The position numbers were made by a program, and so were the translations under genes. Below the pieces are notes generated by a model, which was not told the origin of the DNA, made no database searches, and worked only from the letters and a program-made list of their open reading frames with translations. DNA of 64,000 nt from Bacteroidota bacterium. GTDB taxonomy: Bacteria > Bacteroidota > Bacteroidia > AKYH767-A > OLB10. The stretch covers positions 62,001 through 126,000 of the forward strand of contig JAGVTU010000013.1 of the NCBI GenBank assembly GCA_019136655.1, written 5' to 3'. Shown piece after piece: positions 44,893-54,031 of the stretch (within the stretch, counting starts at the first letter, position 1; every line of letters starts with the position of its first letter).

Positions 44893-46614
44893 ATGAAAAA
44901 GTTGTTTTTCCTGCTCTCCTTACTTTTTGGGTATTTTAATTCTACTCAAGCTCAGCATTGTTATCCTGCTAATGCATTTAATGAATTAAATGTAAATAAC
45001 GTAAATACCCGTATATATAACTTTACAGATAAATGGCGGGATGTTAATCCTTCTTTTTCACCTCCACACTACGAAGTTCCTAAAGGTTCAGGTAAAAATG
45101 CTTTAAATGCGGGCACTATCTGGATTGGAGGTTATGATGACAATGGTGTCTTAAAAACAGCTGCAATGACATATCGTCAGAATGTTGGTATGGATTATTT
45201 CCCTGGACCTATCGGTAACATAAATGGTTCTTTAACATTCGACACTTCTAATTGTACACGTTACAACAAAGTATGGAGTTTCAATAAATCTGATATTCTT
45301 GATTTCTTGAACAACGGAAACATAACCAACGATATGCTTACCTATCCAGCCAACGGCAATACTTCTGTTGGAGAAATGCAGATATTGTCGCCATTTTATG
45401 ATGCTGACAACAATGGATTGTACGAGCCTTCTAAAGGTGATTTCCCTTTGATGGATGTTTATAAGAATTTACCATTAACTACACCACAATTATATGGCGA
45501 TCAGTGTTTGTATGCTATTTGCAATGACTTTGCCGGAACAAAAACTGAAACACGAAGTTTACCTTTAGGAATTGAAATTCACCAACAGTCATTTGCCTTT
45601 TCATCACCTGTGGCAGCAATAAACAATACCACTTTCTACCTATACAGAATCATTAACCGTTCAAATTTTAAGTACGACAGTGTTTTTGTAGGGCACTGGA
45701 CTGATCCAAAATTAGGTGCATATTTTGATAACTACATTGGATGTAATGTTCCTCTGAATATTGGGTTTTGTTATAATGCAGATAATAATGATGATGATGG
45801 AACGGGTACCTGCTATGGGTTAAATCCTCCTGCTATCGGAATAAAATTATTACAAGGCCCCAGAGTAGGTAAAGATGACGGTTTAGATAACAACCACAAC
45901 GGCATTACAGACGAAGCTGATGAAAGATGGGGTATGAGTAAATTTATGAACTATTGGAGTGACTTTACGCATGTTGGAAGCCCTGAAGATTCACTGGAGT
46001 ATTATTATTATTTGTCAAGCTACTGGAAAAATGGGCAACGTTGGTCAAGAGATAATATTAAGGGAACGAATCCAGGTTATCCACCAACAGATTATTTTTA
46101 TCCTGGGACAACTGATCCTGCCTACCCAGGTAGTGATTGGACAGAATTTACTGCCGGAAATTCACCCTACTTTAGATTGTTTGTTATGACAACCGGTCCG
46201 TTTACACTTGATGCCGGTCAGGAAGAAACCATTATTTATGCCGTCATCTGGAGCTCATCAGGAGTAAGCAATATGGCATCACTCGATACATTGCTTAAAG
46301 ATGCAGTAACCATTCAAAATTTCTATAACAACAACTTTAATCTCAACACAACTCAACCAGACAGCAACGCTATATCTGTCTCAATTTTTCCAAACCCTTC
46401 AAAAGATTTTGTGCAGATAGAAATAAATCAAACCTCTTTTAATACCCATTTCAAACTTGAATTAAGAGACTTGTGTGGCAAACTTATTGAGCAAAAAGAT
46501 ATAACTAACAATCGTCACCGGTTAAATATACATTCACTTGCCAAGGGCGTATATACATGCAGCGTTTATAATAATGATGGATTCAAAGCTGTCAGAAAAA
46601 TAATAAAGTTGTAA
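44893..46614 (+). CDS. T9SS type A sorting domain-containing secreted protein
   Basis: A 573-residue protein from the ATG at 44893 with a signal peptide (MKKLFFLLSLLFGYFNSTQA, then QHC). Acidic, Asn/Asp-rich stretches such as DADNNGLYEPSKGD and DGLDNNHNGITDEADE look like calcium-binding loops of the thrombospondin type-3 kind. The last 85 residues (from VSIFPNPSKDFVQIEI to KAVRKIIKL) are a type A T9SS C-terminal domain with the SIFPNP start and KGVY-type turn (AKGVYTCSVYN). The protein is expected to cross the outer membrane by T9SS and be attached to the surface or released. No enzyme domain is recognised. Confidence 0.88.
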   Translation: MKKLFFLLSLLFGYFNSTQAQHCYPANAFNELNVNNVNTRIYNFTDKWRDVNPSFSPPHYEVPKGSGKNALNAGTIWIGGYDDNGVLKTAAMTYRQNVGMDYFPGPIGNINGSLTFDTSNCTRYNKVWSFNKSDILDFLNNGNITNDMLTYPANGNTSVGEMQILSPFYDADNNGLYEPSKGDFPLMDVYKNLPLTTPQLYGDQCLYAICNDFAGTKTETRSLPLGIEIHQQSFAFSSPVAAINNTTFYLYRIINRSNFKYDSVFVGHWTDPKLGAYFDNYIGCNVPLNIGFCYNADNNDDDGTGTCYGLNPPAIGIKLLQGPRVGKDDGLDNNHNGITDEADERWGMSKFMNYWSDFTHVGSPEDSLEYYYYLSSYWKNGQRWSRDNIKGTNPGYPPTDYFYPGTTDPAYPGSDWTEFTAGNSPYFRLFVMTTGPFTLDAGQEETIIYAVIWSSSGVSNMASLDTLLKDAVTIQNFYNNNFNLNTTQPDSNAISVSIFPNPSKDFVQIEINQTSFNTHFKLELRDLCGKLIEQKDITNNRHRLNIHSLAKGVYTCSVYNNDGFKAVRKIIKL

Positions 46615-46663
46615 CCAAAACAATCTGCTCTATTTACAGTTAATAAGCAAACAGTTTATTCAG

Positions 46664-47107
46664 ATGATAAAAAAACAACTTCGTGCAATACTGTTATCAG
46701 TAGTTGCAATATTTATTTCTAACATTTCTATGTCGCAGGATAAAGTGATGACCAACTCTGAGATTCCTGCCGAAATACAACACTTTGTTAAAACACATTT
46801 CGCACAGCATACCATTGTCCGTGCTGAGATAAACAAGGAAGGTCTGCAAAAAGAGTATGAAATAAAATTGAATGACCGCACACAATTAGAGTTTAACAGC
46901 AAATATCAAATCATTAAAATAGATGCTGACACTGCCCTGCCTCAAAGTGTAATCCCTGCCAAACTTCTGTCTTACATAAAAACCAACTATCCTCAAAACT
47001 ACATTACCGAATGGGAGCTTGATAATAAAGTCCAGGAAATAAAATTAAATAACGGAGTAAAACTAGAATTCAGCAAGCAAGGCGATTTTAAGCGAATTGA
47101 CCACTGA
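46664..47107 (+). CDS. PepSY-like (DUF2874) periplasmic protein with two repeats
   Basis: A 147-residue protein with a signal peptide (about 1-24, MIKKQLRAILLSVVAIFISN then ISMSQDK). The mature part is two tandem copies of about 55 residues: copy one begins IPAEIQHFVKTHFAQHTIVR and copy two IPAKLLSYIKTNYPQNYITE, each ending in a LEF...I-ID segment. This is the pattern of the PepSY-like/DUF2874 family, periplasmic proteins of unknown function that resemble small inhibitors. It lies 49 bp downstream of the T9SS protein in the same direction, and may share its transcript. Confidence 0.82.
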   Translation: MIKKQLRAILLSVVAIFISNISMSQDKVMTNSEIPAEIQHFVKTHFAQHTIVRAEINKEGLQKEYEIKLNDRTQLEFNSKYQIIKIDADTALPQSVIPAKLLSYIKTNYPQNYITEWELDNKVQEIKLNNGVKLEFSKQGDFKRIDH

Positions 47108-47148
47108 CACACTCCCTACAGTTGACAGCAATCTGTTGTCAAATTATT

Positions 47149-47156
47149 TACCTTCG
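47149..47156 (+). promoter_or_regulatory. Candidate -7 promoter element (TACCTTCG)
   Basis: TACCTTCG matches TAnnTTTG at seven of eight positions and lies 21 bp before the nnrD ATG. The same TTCG form occurs 18 bp upstream of lepB and of the PIG-L gene. Confidence 0.4.
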
Positions 47157-47177
47157 TGAAATAATAATCGTGCACGT

Positions 47178-48677
47178 ATGAAACTGCTTACTGCAGAACA
47201 ATTTCGCATGGCTGATGCCTACACTATGCAGCATGAGCCTATCTCATCGGTGAATCTGATGGAACGTGCAGCAACCAAATGCTATGAGCAGATAACAAAC
47301 ATTACAACCCATACTGTTTACGTTTTTGCCGGCACAGGCAACAATGGTGGTGATGGCCTTGCCATTGCAAGAATGTTGCTCAAATCGGGACGTGATGTAC
47401 GTATTTTTATTTGTGGCCGCGAAAATGCCATGAGTGCTGACTGCAAAACAAATTACCTGCGACTGAAAAAACTTGCACCGGTGAATTTTATTACTTCTGA
47501 AAAAAATATTCCTGAAATAACTCCTGATGCAACAGTTATAGATGCAATGTTTGGAACAGGATTAAACAAACCTCTCAATGGCATTGCTGCTTGTGTTGCA
47601 CAAAAAATCAATGATGAGACTTGCACTGTAGTTTCAATTGATATTCCGTCAGGGTTGTTTGCTGATGAGCATACGCCAGCTTCGAGCATCACGGTAAAGG
47701 CTGATTACACATTAACCTTTCAGCGACTGAAGCGCTGCATGCTGTTTGCTGAAAATGCTTTGCGCACAGGACGGGTTACAGTGCTGAACATTGGCCTGAA
47801 CGAAACCTACATGGACAGTCTTAAATCCACATTCACTCTGACTGATGATGCGACTGTAAAGAAAATATTGTTGCCCCGAAAAAAATTTTCGCATAAAGGC
47901 ACTTACGGTCATGCGTTGCTGATTGCCGGCAGCAAAGGGAAAGCAGGAGCAGCAGTGTTGGCAGCCAGGGGATGCATCAGAACTGGAGCAGGACTCACAA
48001 CTGCGTATATCCCGGATGCGTTGCTTACAGTTATGCAAACAGCAGTGCCTGAAGCCATGTGTATAACAGACCGCTCATCTGATTATCTCACTACCCTCCC
48101 CGATTTGACAAACTACACTGCAATTGGTGCAGGTCCCGGGTTGGGTACACAAAAGCAAACCATGAGTGTGGCAGGTGAATTACTGAAACAAACGGCATGC
48201 CCTCTCATACTTGATGCCGATGCACTGAACTGCATCAGCATGAATAAGAAATTGCTCAGGCAGCTTCCTGAAAACAGCATCCTCACCCCTCACCCCAAGG
48301 AGTTTGAAAGACTTTTTGGAAAATGCAATAACGATTTCGAAAGAAATGAAAAACAAATTGAAGCTTCTATAAAATATAAAGCAGTGATTGTACTTAAAGG
48401 AGCTTATACAAGCATCAGCACAAAGGATGGAAGATGTTATTACAACACTTCAGGCAATGCCGGTCTTTCAAAAGGTGGCAGTGGTGATGTGCTTACAGGA
48501 ATGATTACAGCATTGCGTGCTCAGGGTTACAGTGCAGAAGATGCTGCGGTTGCAGGAGTTTATCTGCATGGCATGGCAGCAGACCTTGCAGTTGCACAAC
48601 AAAGTGAATACAGCATTACTGCATCAGAGGTGGCAGATTATTCAGGAAAGGCTATCCGTATGCTCATGGGCAGGTGA
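47178..48677 (+). CDS. nnrD: Bifunctional NAD(P)H-hydrate epimerase / ADP-dependent NAD(P)H-hydrate dehydratase
   Basis: A 499-residue two-domain enzyme that repairs hydrated NADH and NADPH. The N-terminal YjeF-like epimerase domain has GTGNNGGDGLAIARM (53-67), the signature of the family. The C-terminal domain is a ribokinase-fold ADP-dependent dehydratase with KGTYGHALLIAGSKGKAGAA, LTPHPKEFERLFG and GLSKGGSGDVLTGMI (near residue 435), the last holding the catalytic Asp. The two activities are separate genes in some bacteria and fused in many. The gene's last 36 bp overlap the end of ispG on the other strand. Confidence 0.97.
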   Translation: MKLLTAEQFRMADAYTMQHEPISSVNLMERAATKCYEQITNITTHTVYVFAGTGNNGGDGLAIARMLLKSGRDVRIFICGRENAMSADCKTNYLRLKKLAPVNFITSEKNIPEITPDATVIDAMFGTGLNKPLNGIAACVAQKINDETCTVVSIDIPSGLFADEHTPASSITVKADYTLTFQRLKRCMLFAENALRTGRVTVLNIGLNETYMDSLKSTFTLTDDATVKKILLPRKKFSHKGTYGHALLIAGSKGKAGAAVLAARGCIRTGAGLTTAYIPDALLTVMQTAVPEAMCITDRSSDYLTTLPDLTNYTAIGAGPGLGTQKQTMSVAGELLKQTACPLILDADALNCISMNKKLLRQLPENSILTPHPKEFERLFGKCNNDFERNEKQIEASIKYKAVIVLKGAYTSISTKDGRCYYNTSGNAGLSKGGSGDVLTGMITALRAQGYSAEDAAVAGVYLHGMAADLAVAQQSEYSITASEVADYSGKAIRMLMGR

Positions 48678-50654
48678 TGGGTCAACCCAGTCGCCATGAT
48701 CTTTTATTAACTGAATAAGTGCATCAACAGCGTCAGCGGCATTGATGTTACGCTGCACCACTGTTTTGCCTTTGTAGAGTGTAATCTTGCCGGCTCCTGC
48801 ACCAACATAACCATAATCAGCATCAGCCATCTCACCGGGGCCGTTTACAATACATCCCATCACTCCTATCTTGACTCCTTTGAGGTGACTGGTACGTTCG
48901 CGAATACGCGCTGTGGTTTCCTGCAGATTAAAGAGTGTTCGTCCGCAGGATGGGCAGCTGATATATTCTGTTTTGGAAATACGCATACGTGCTGCCTGCA
49001 ATATGCCAAACGATGTTTTGTTAATGTCTGACGTATTGGCCATTGGCGCAGTAAGCATCAGTCCGTCACCCATACCGTCCAACAACAGTGCACCGGCATC
49101 AGTGGCGCTGTACAAACGAAAAGGTTCAATAGTTTCAGTTGAATATTCTCTGCAAATAATTACGGGATGATGGATATTGGCCTGAAGCAGTTCAACAAAT
49201 AATCTGCGCAGCTCAGGCATGGCATGCAGATTGGATGTGTGAGCTAAAAGCACTACATTTTTGAAAGTAGCAATCTGATTTTTATGCTGAATGACTTCGG
49301 CTAAAGAAACTTTCACAAAATTGAGCTCTTCTGATTTTTCAGATGCTGAAAGAAATTCTTTCAAACCAAACAAAGGAAATCTGTTTGACTTATCATCACA
49401 ATTTTTCCATACAGCATAATCCAGTATCAACGCCAAAGCACCCGGCAGCGCAAAGTCAACAATTTTATTTCCTGTATAAATAAAATCAGCTGCCTGATCC
49501 TGTATGTTCCAGGTATCTTTAGGAACGGAATATGCATAACCTGCTCCGAACAAAGTAGCCTGAGTAATTTTTTCGGCAGCCGACAGGTTAAGTATGACAA
49601 CAGGCACCTGATGTCCACCAATGTTTCTCACAGCATTAGTATCTCTTCTGTTAAACTCAAAAGGTGTGTATGCAGGAGTGGAATAGTGAACAGGTGGAAT
49701 GAATGCATGTTGTGCTCTGTTGTTGTATCTGTCAACAAGTGCTCTTGCAACAGGAATTTCAAATTCGGGATCTTCTGTAAGCGAAACTCTGATGGTATCG
49801 CCAATACCGTCTTCGAGCAATGCTCCAATGCCCATTGCAGATTTGATACGTCCATCTTCGCCTTCACCGGCCTCGGTTACGCCTAGATGTAAAGGAAACA
49901 ATGCTTCAATTTTTCGCTTTGCATTTTCGGCCAAAAACTCTTCACGCATTTTTGAAATCAGCAGCCTGTAAGCTTGTACCATAATCTGCGGATTGCTTGC
50001 TTTCATGGAGAGAACAATATTCAAAAAGTTTTCGTCAATACAAATGCGAAGAAACTCCAGTGCCGACTCAACCATGCCGAGAGGAGTATCGCCATAGCGG
50101 CTCATAATTCTGTCGCTCAGCGAACCATGGTTGGTGCCTATGCGCATGGCAGTGCCGTACTCTTTGCAAATTTTCACCAGTGGGGTGAATCTTTGTCGGA
50201 TGCGTTCTACTTCTTCCTGATAAGTTGCTTCGGTGTATTCAATGTTTTCGAATTTCTTTTTATCAGCATAGTTTCCCGGATTCACTCTCACCTTCTCCAC
50301 TATGCGGGCAGCGGTTTCGGCAGCATTGGGTGTAAAATGAATATCAGCAACGAGCGGAGTGCGTAAACCCCGTGCACGTAATTCCCGCTTAATATTTTCA
50401 AGATTTTTTGCTTCGTTGATGCTGGGTGCAGTAATGCGTACATACTCACATCCGGCTTCAATCATGCGAACACTTTGCTCTACGGTAGCTTTGGTGTCCA
50501 TAGTATCGGTAGTGGTCATGCTCTGAACGCGAATGGGGTGATTGGCACCCATTGGAACATCACCAATTTTTACTTCCAGTGTTTTCAGCCGCGAATAGGA
50601 TGTCAGGCTGTTGCAATATAGCTGAAAATCTTCCTGAATAATTTTGTCTTCCAT
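48642..50654 (-). CDS. ispG: (E)-4-hydroxy-3-methylbut-2-enyl-diphosphate synthase, large type
   Basis: A 670-residue enzyme of the MEP isoprenoid pathway. The N-terminal TIM barrel includes VKIGDVPMGANHPIRVQSMT and GTNHGSLSDRIMSRYGDTPL; the C-terminal 4Fe-4S domain has the ligands in ISCPSCGRTLF and GVMGCIVNGPGEMADADYG. Most bacterial IspG proteins are about 370-400 residues; this one has an inserted domain of about 250 residues between the two, the large form known from Bacteroidota, Chlamydia and plants. It lies 46 bp after the stop of the T9SS protein and has no clear promoter, so the two may be co-transcribed. It overlaps nnrD by 36 bp at its 3' end. Confidence 0.97.
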   Translation of the reverse strand: MEDKIIQEDFQLYCNSLTSYSRLKTLEVKIGDVPMGANHPIRVQSMTTTDTMDTKATVEQSVRMIEAGCEYVRITAPSINEAKNLENIKRELRARGLRTPLVADIHFTPNAAETAARIVEKVRVNPGNYADKKKFENIEYTEATYQEEVERIRQRFTPLVKICKEYGTAMRIGTNHGSLSDRIMSRYGDTPLGMVESALEFLRICIDENFLNIVLSMKASNPQIMVQAYRLLISKMREEFLAENAKRKIEALFPLHLGVTEAGEGEDGRIKSAMGIGALLEDGIGDTIRVSLTEDPEFEIPVARALVDRYNNRAQHAFIPPVHYSTPAYTPFEFNRRDTNAVRNIGGHQVPVVILNLSAAEKITQATLFGAGYAYSVPKDTWNIQDQAADFIYTGNKIVDFALPGALALILDYAVWKNCDDKSNRFPLFGLKEFLSASEKSEELNFVKVSLAEVIQHKNQIATFKNVVLLAHTSNLHAMPELRRLFVELLQANIHHPVIICREYSTETIEPFRLYSATDAGALLLDGMGDGLMLTAPMANTSDINKTSFGILQAARMRISKTEYISCPSCGRTLFNLQETTARIRERTSHLKGVKIGVMGCIVNGPGEMADADYGYVGAGAGKITLYKGKTVVQRNINAADAVDALIQLIKDHGDWVDPSPAHEHTDSLS

Positions 50655-50700
50655 TTCAGTGAATTAAAAGCAGACAGAAATTAATAACACTGTCATTACT

Positions 50701-51606
50701 TTAAAGTTTAATCAATCGTTTCTGTAAAATCTTTTTATCTGATTCAAGGGTGAGAAAATAAACGCCTTTGGGCAAAAAACTCCAGTTATAGGTTATCTGA
50801 TTAAGTGCCTGCCTTTGGGTACTGCGATAAACAGTTTCGCCATAGGTGTTGGTAAGTATCAGATTGTAATTACGGTATAAAAAATCATCGGAATAAATAC
50901 ACACCTTATCTTCAAAAGGATTGGGATACACCATTACACGGTCGCCTTTGATGATTTCACTTTCGCCTACAGCAATTACCGAATCGCAATCAATCAGACT
51001 GTTGAGCTGATAAAGCCCCAGTGAGGAATCGCGATAACATCTGAATGCTGTAGCCTGCGGGTCGCAGCCCGTAAACTGAGGAAACAGAAAATTCAGGCTG
51101 CCTATGCCTTCAATTATCGGGCCTTCGAAAACAAAAGGAATATGTGTTGTATCGGCATAAGAGATATAAAAAATTTTTCGCTGCTGTCCGTTGATGGTGA
51201 TGTAATTGATGGAATCAACACGCACGAGTACACTGTCAACAAGCGGTGCAGGTGGTGGCTGGTACATGGTATTTGAAACAATATTCCAGGTATCGCCCGG
51301 ATGAGCATTGAAATCATAAAGCATGGTGAACGTATTTACGTTATACAGAAATCTGTAAACCGTATCGTTACTCTGATAAACCGGAATATTATTAATTCCC
51401 ACACAGGTGAAAGGAGCTATCTGCAGGTTGGTGCATGTTATTCCATTCACTGTGAACTGGCCGGTAGCATTTATCTGAACAGGTCCGCATGTGTAAGGAA
51501 AATTAACTGTGCACTGCGTGTAGTGCCATTGCGAGCCTAAAGGTGCAAACTGAGCTGAGGCCACTGACGAAATACAAACAGCAAGGGTGAAGATGAATCC
51601 TCTCAT
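50701..51606 (-). CDS. T9SS type A sorting domain-containing protein
   Basis: A 301-residue protein with a signal peptide (MRGFIFTLAVCISSVASA, then QFA). The central part has many Thr, Pro and Tyr residues and conserved Cys pairs (QCTV, TCGP, GCDP, CYRD), suggesting a disulfide-stabilised beta-sandwich. The C-terminal 80 residues (MVYPNPFEDKVCIYSDD through FLPKGVYFLTLE to LQKRLIKL) are a T9SS type A sorting domain, with the YPNPF start and PKGVYFL turn. It should be secreted by T9SS and anchored. It lies between ispG and the glycosyltransferase genes. Confidence 0.88.
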   Translation of the reverse strand: MRGFIFTLAVCISSVASAQFAPLGSQWHYTQCTVNFPYTCGPVQINATGQFTVNGITCTNLQIAPFTCVGINNIPVYQSNDTVYRFLYNVNTFTMLYDFNAHPGDTWNIVSNTMYQPPPAPLVDSVLVRVDSINYITINGQQRKIFYISYADTTHIPFVFEGPIIEGIGSLNFLFPQFTGCDPQATAFRCYRDSSLGLYQLNSLIDCDSVIAVGESEIIKGDRVMVYPNPFEDKVCIYSDDFLYRNYNLILTNTYGETVYRSTQRQALNQITYNWSFLPKGVYFLTLESDKKILQKRLIKL

Positions 51607-51630
51607 TGTACTGCTAAAGTAGTAAAAACA

Positions 51631-52719
51631 TCAGCCGATTACCTTCTTAAAAATATCGAGATAATGTTGTTTATTAACATGCAGCGAATACTCTTTCTCT
51701 ACCTTGATGCGTCCTGCCTGCCCTATTCTTTTTCGCTCCTCAGGGTGGCTGATGAGATACTCTATTTTTTCAACCCATTCGTCCATTGTTTCCACCAGAT
51801 ATCCTGAAACGCCATTGTCAATAATCCTGAAATTGGTGCCTAATGCTGTGGCAATCGTTGGAATACCAAGTGCCATATATTGAAGCGCTTTGCCTCCGCT
51901 TTTGCCATAAACCCAGGGTTCGTCAAATGGCAAAGGATAAAGTCCGATATCAATTTTTTGCAAGTCGGGAACCTCTGTTGCCGATACCCAGGGAATAGTA
52001 ACACAGTCAAAATCCTTGAACCGAAATGAAGTATCGCCAATGGCAAGAATGCGTACTCCCTCTCTGTCAGAAAATTTTCGTAACACATCTTCGAGCAGGC
52101 GCAGATAGCGGCTGGTACTATGGCTTCCGCTCCATCCAATGGTAACTACTCCATCATTGGAATATTTATTTGCAGGCAAATACACATCGGTATTAATAGC
52201 AACTGAAATGTCGGTGATGTTATTATTGAACTGCGAAGCAAACTCTCCGTTCTTAGGTGTTGACACCACAATGTGTTTAGCTTTTTTCATCAGGTAGGTT
52301 ACCTTGCTCTTGCCTTTAAGCACTTCAATAAAACCATTGGCACTGCTTGAATGACCGAGAAAAATCATGTCGTCAATATCATAAATCACCTTCGGGTGAA
52401 TCAAACAAACAAGCCATTCAAAAAATGGAAGACCAAAAGGAGTTACCCATAAAAAAACATAAACTGCATCATACTTTCTCAGCCTGAACAAATCGCGTAT
52501 GCGGATAAAATATCCCATCAGTGTCCAGAAAATTTTTGGCAGCAGATTTCCTTTCTTATAAACTATTTTCCAGAAAGGTTTGGTGATGAACGATGATATT
52601 TCAAAATCATATCCATGCTCACGAAAAATTTTCAGATACTGTTCATAGCGCAGTCGCTGGCCGGGAGCGGTATCTTCAGGATATGGACATAGCAATAATA
52701 TTTTCTTTTTGTCACTCAT
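51631..52719 (-). CDS. Glycosyltransferase, GT4-like
   Basis: A 362-residue GT-B glycosyltransferase. ILLLCPYPEDTAPGQRLRYE opens the N-terminal Rossmann domain; KVIYDIDDMIFLGHSSS and VVSTPKNGEFASQF are in the acceptor half; the donor half has TIGWSGSHSTSRYLRLLEDV and SGGKALQYMALGIPTIATAL, where the Gly-Lys-Ala and GIPTIAT turn mark the donor site. It likely adds a sugar to an envelope or exopolysaccharide glycan. Its start overlaps the stop of the preceding glycosyltransferase by one base, so the two are coupled. Confidence 0.9.
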   Translation of the reverse strand: MSDKKKILLLCPYPEDTAPGQRLRYEQYLKIFREHGYDFEISSFITKPFWKIVYKKGNLLPKIFWTLMGYFIRIRDLFRLRKYDAVYVFLWVTPFGLPFFEWLVCLIHPKVIYDIDDMIFLGHSSSANGFIEVLKGKSKVTYLMKKAKHIVVSTPKNGEFASQFNNNITDISVAINTDVYLPANKYSNDGVVTIGWSGSHSTSRYLRLLEDVLRKFSDREGVRILAIGDTSFRFKDFDCVTIPWVSATEVPDLQKIDIGLYPLPFDEPWVYGKSGGKALQYMALGIPTIATALGTNFRIIDNGVSGYLVETMDEWVEKIEYLISHPEERKRIGQAGRIKVEKEYSLHVNKQHYLDIFKKVIG

Positions 52720-53972
52720 CAGGCTACGGGTTGTGTTTTCTTACTTACATGTGCAGGAGTTTTTTCCAGTTGTCTGTAAACGTCAGCATATAACTCTACA
52801 CCGTGTTCAAGATTAAAAATTTCATAAGCGCGCTTACGTACTTCTTCCTTCGTCAATGCCAGCACCGTTGGTACTTGTGAAACAGCTTTTTTCATTTCTT
52901 CTTCCGAAAAATCTTTCAGCAAAATTCCCGCTTTGGTTTTTTGAATGTACTTATCCACATCACCCACACCATCGTTGCAGATTACAGGCAGGCCAGCGGC
53001 CATCATCTCCCCCATTTTGGTAGGAGAACTGCTTTGTTTTGAAAAACATGGTTTGATAAATGAAATACCTGCATGTGCAAGTGAAAGATACTCGGGCACC
53101 ATTTGTCGCGAAGAAAAAACAACTCTTACTGCATCCGGTGGAATCTGAAAACGAGCAGCATTTTCAAGAATAAACTTTTCGGGTTCAGGGGTGACAAACA
53201 GGAAGCAAAATGATGAATCGGATTGTCGAAGTAGTGAAAAAAACTGCAACATTTCGTCAAACATATACCATGTGCCTATGGAACCCAGGTAGCACAATAC
53301 TTTATGGTTATCACTGATGTTCAGCTGACTTTTCAGTTCTTTATTTTCAGGAAGTACACGAAACAAATCAAAATCGGCACAACAGGGTATGATGCTGAAT
53401 TTCTTCAGCTGTGACGGAGAAATTTTCCATTTACAGATTTCACGGTAACCTGCTTCTGTTAAGCTGATGGAATAATCGGCCTCATTAAAAAACTGCAATT
53501 CTTTTTTCTTGAAATAATGATATATCCATCTGTACACAGGATTTTTTATGTTCCAGAGATTACCATCTATTCGTTCATCAGGCCAAAAACCGCGCATATC
53601 AAAAATAAAACGACATCCATACTTTCGTTTCAGCATTTGACCTGCCATGGCAGGCATGTAACTTCGGCAATGCGTGGCATCATATTTATTTTCAAGATAA
53701 AGTTGCTTGGCTTTACTATGCATACGAACGGTATCATACACAGAAGCCAGTACGGGAGGGCGTTTGGTGTAGGTAAGCGGATACCATCCAATACCTGCTT
53801 CGCGGAGTAAGTCCTTCACCAATGATTCTCTTTTGCTGAAGTTTTCAGGTTTCTCAAAACTCAGTATATCGAATGAGTGACCATGCTTAATCAAACCTTT
53901 CAGATAGGGAATTACCTGCGATTGACCCAGGTTATCCGTCATCCCGTCATAAGAAATATATAGCACCTTCAT
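52719..53972 (-). CDS. Glycosyltransferase, GT4-like
   Basis: A 417-residue GT-B enzyme from the ATG at 53972, which begins MKVLYISYDGMTDNLGQSQV. Other marks are FIFDMRGFWPDERIDGNLW in the first domain and LGSIGTWYMFDEM, SSPTKMGEMMAAGLPVICND and GVGDVDKYIQ in the second. It resembles the glycosyltransferase at 318-1451 in these segments, so they may be distant relatives. The end overlaps the start of the next glycosyltransferase by one base. CAAAACTA (53981-53988, TAGTTTTG on the minus strand) is a -7 match just upstream, leaving a very short leader. Confidence 0.9.
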   Translation of the reverse strand: MKVLYISYDGMTDNLGQSQVIPYLKGLIKHGHSFDILSFEKPENFSKRESLVKDLLREAGIGWYPLTYTKRPPVLASVYDTVRMHSKAKQLYLENKYDATHCRSYMPAMAGQMLKRKYGCRFIFDMRGFWPDERIDGNLWNIKNPVYRWIYHYFKKKELQFFNEADYSISLTEAGYREICKWKISPSQLKKFSIIPCCADFDLFRVLPENKELKSQLNISDNHKVLCYLGSIGTWYMFDEMLQFFSLLRQSDSSFCFLFVTPEPEKFILENAARFQIPPDAVRVVFSSRQMVPEYLSLAHAGISFIKPCFSKQSSSPTKMGEMMAAGLPVICNDGVGDVDKYIQKTKAGILLKDFSEEEMKKAVSQVPTVLALTKEEVRKRAYEIFNLEHGVELYADVYRQLEKTPAHVSKKTQPVA

Positions 53973-54031
53973 CTGGCGCGCAAAACTATTGCTTTTATTA
54001 CAAAAACAGAAGTTTAAATGCAATCAGATTT

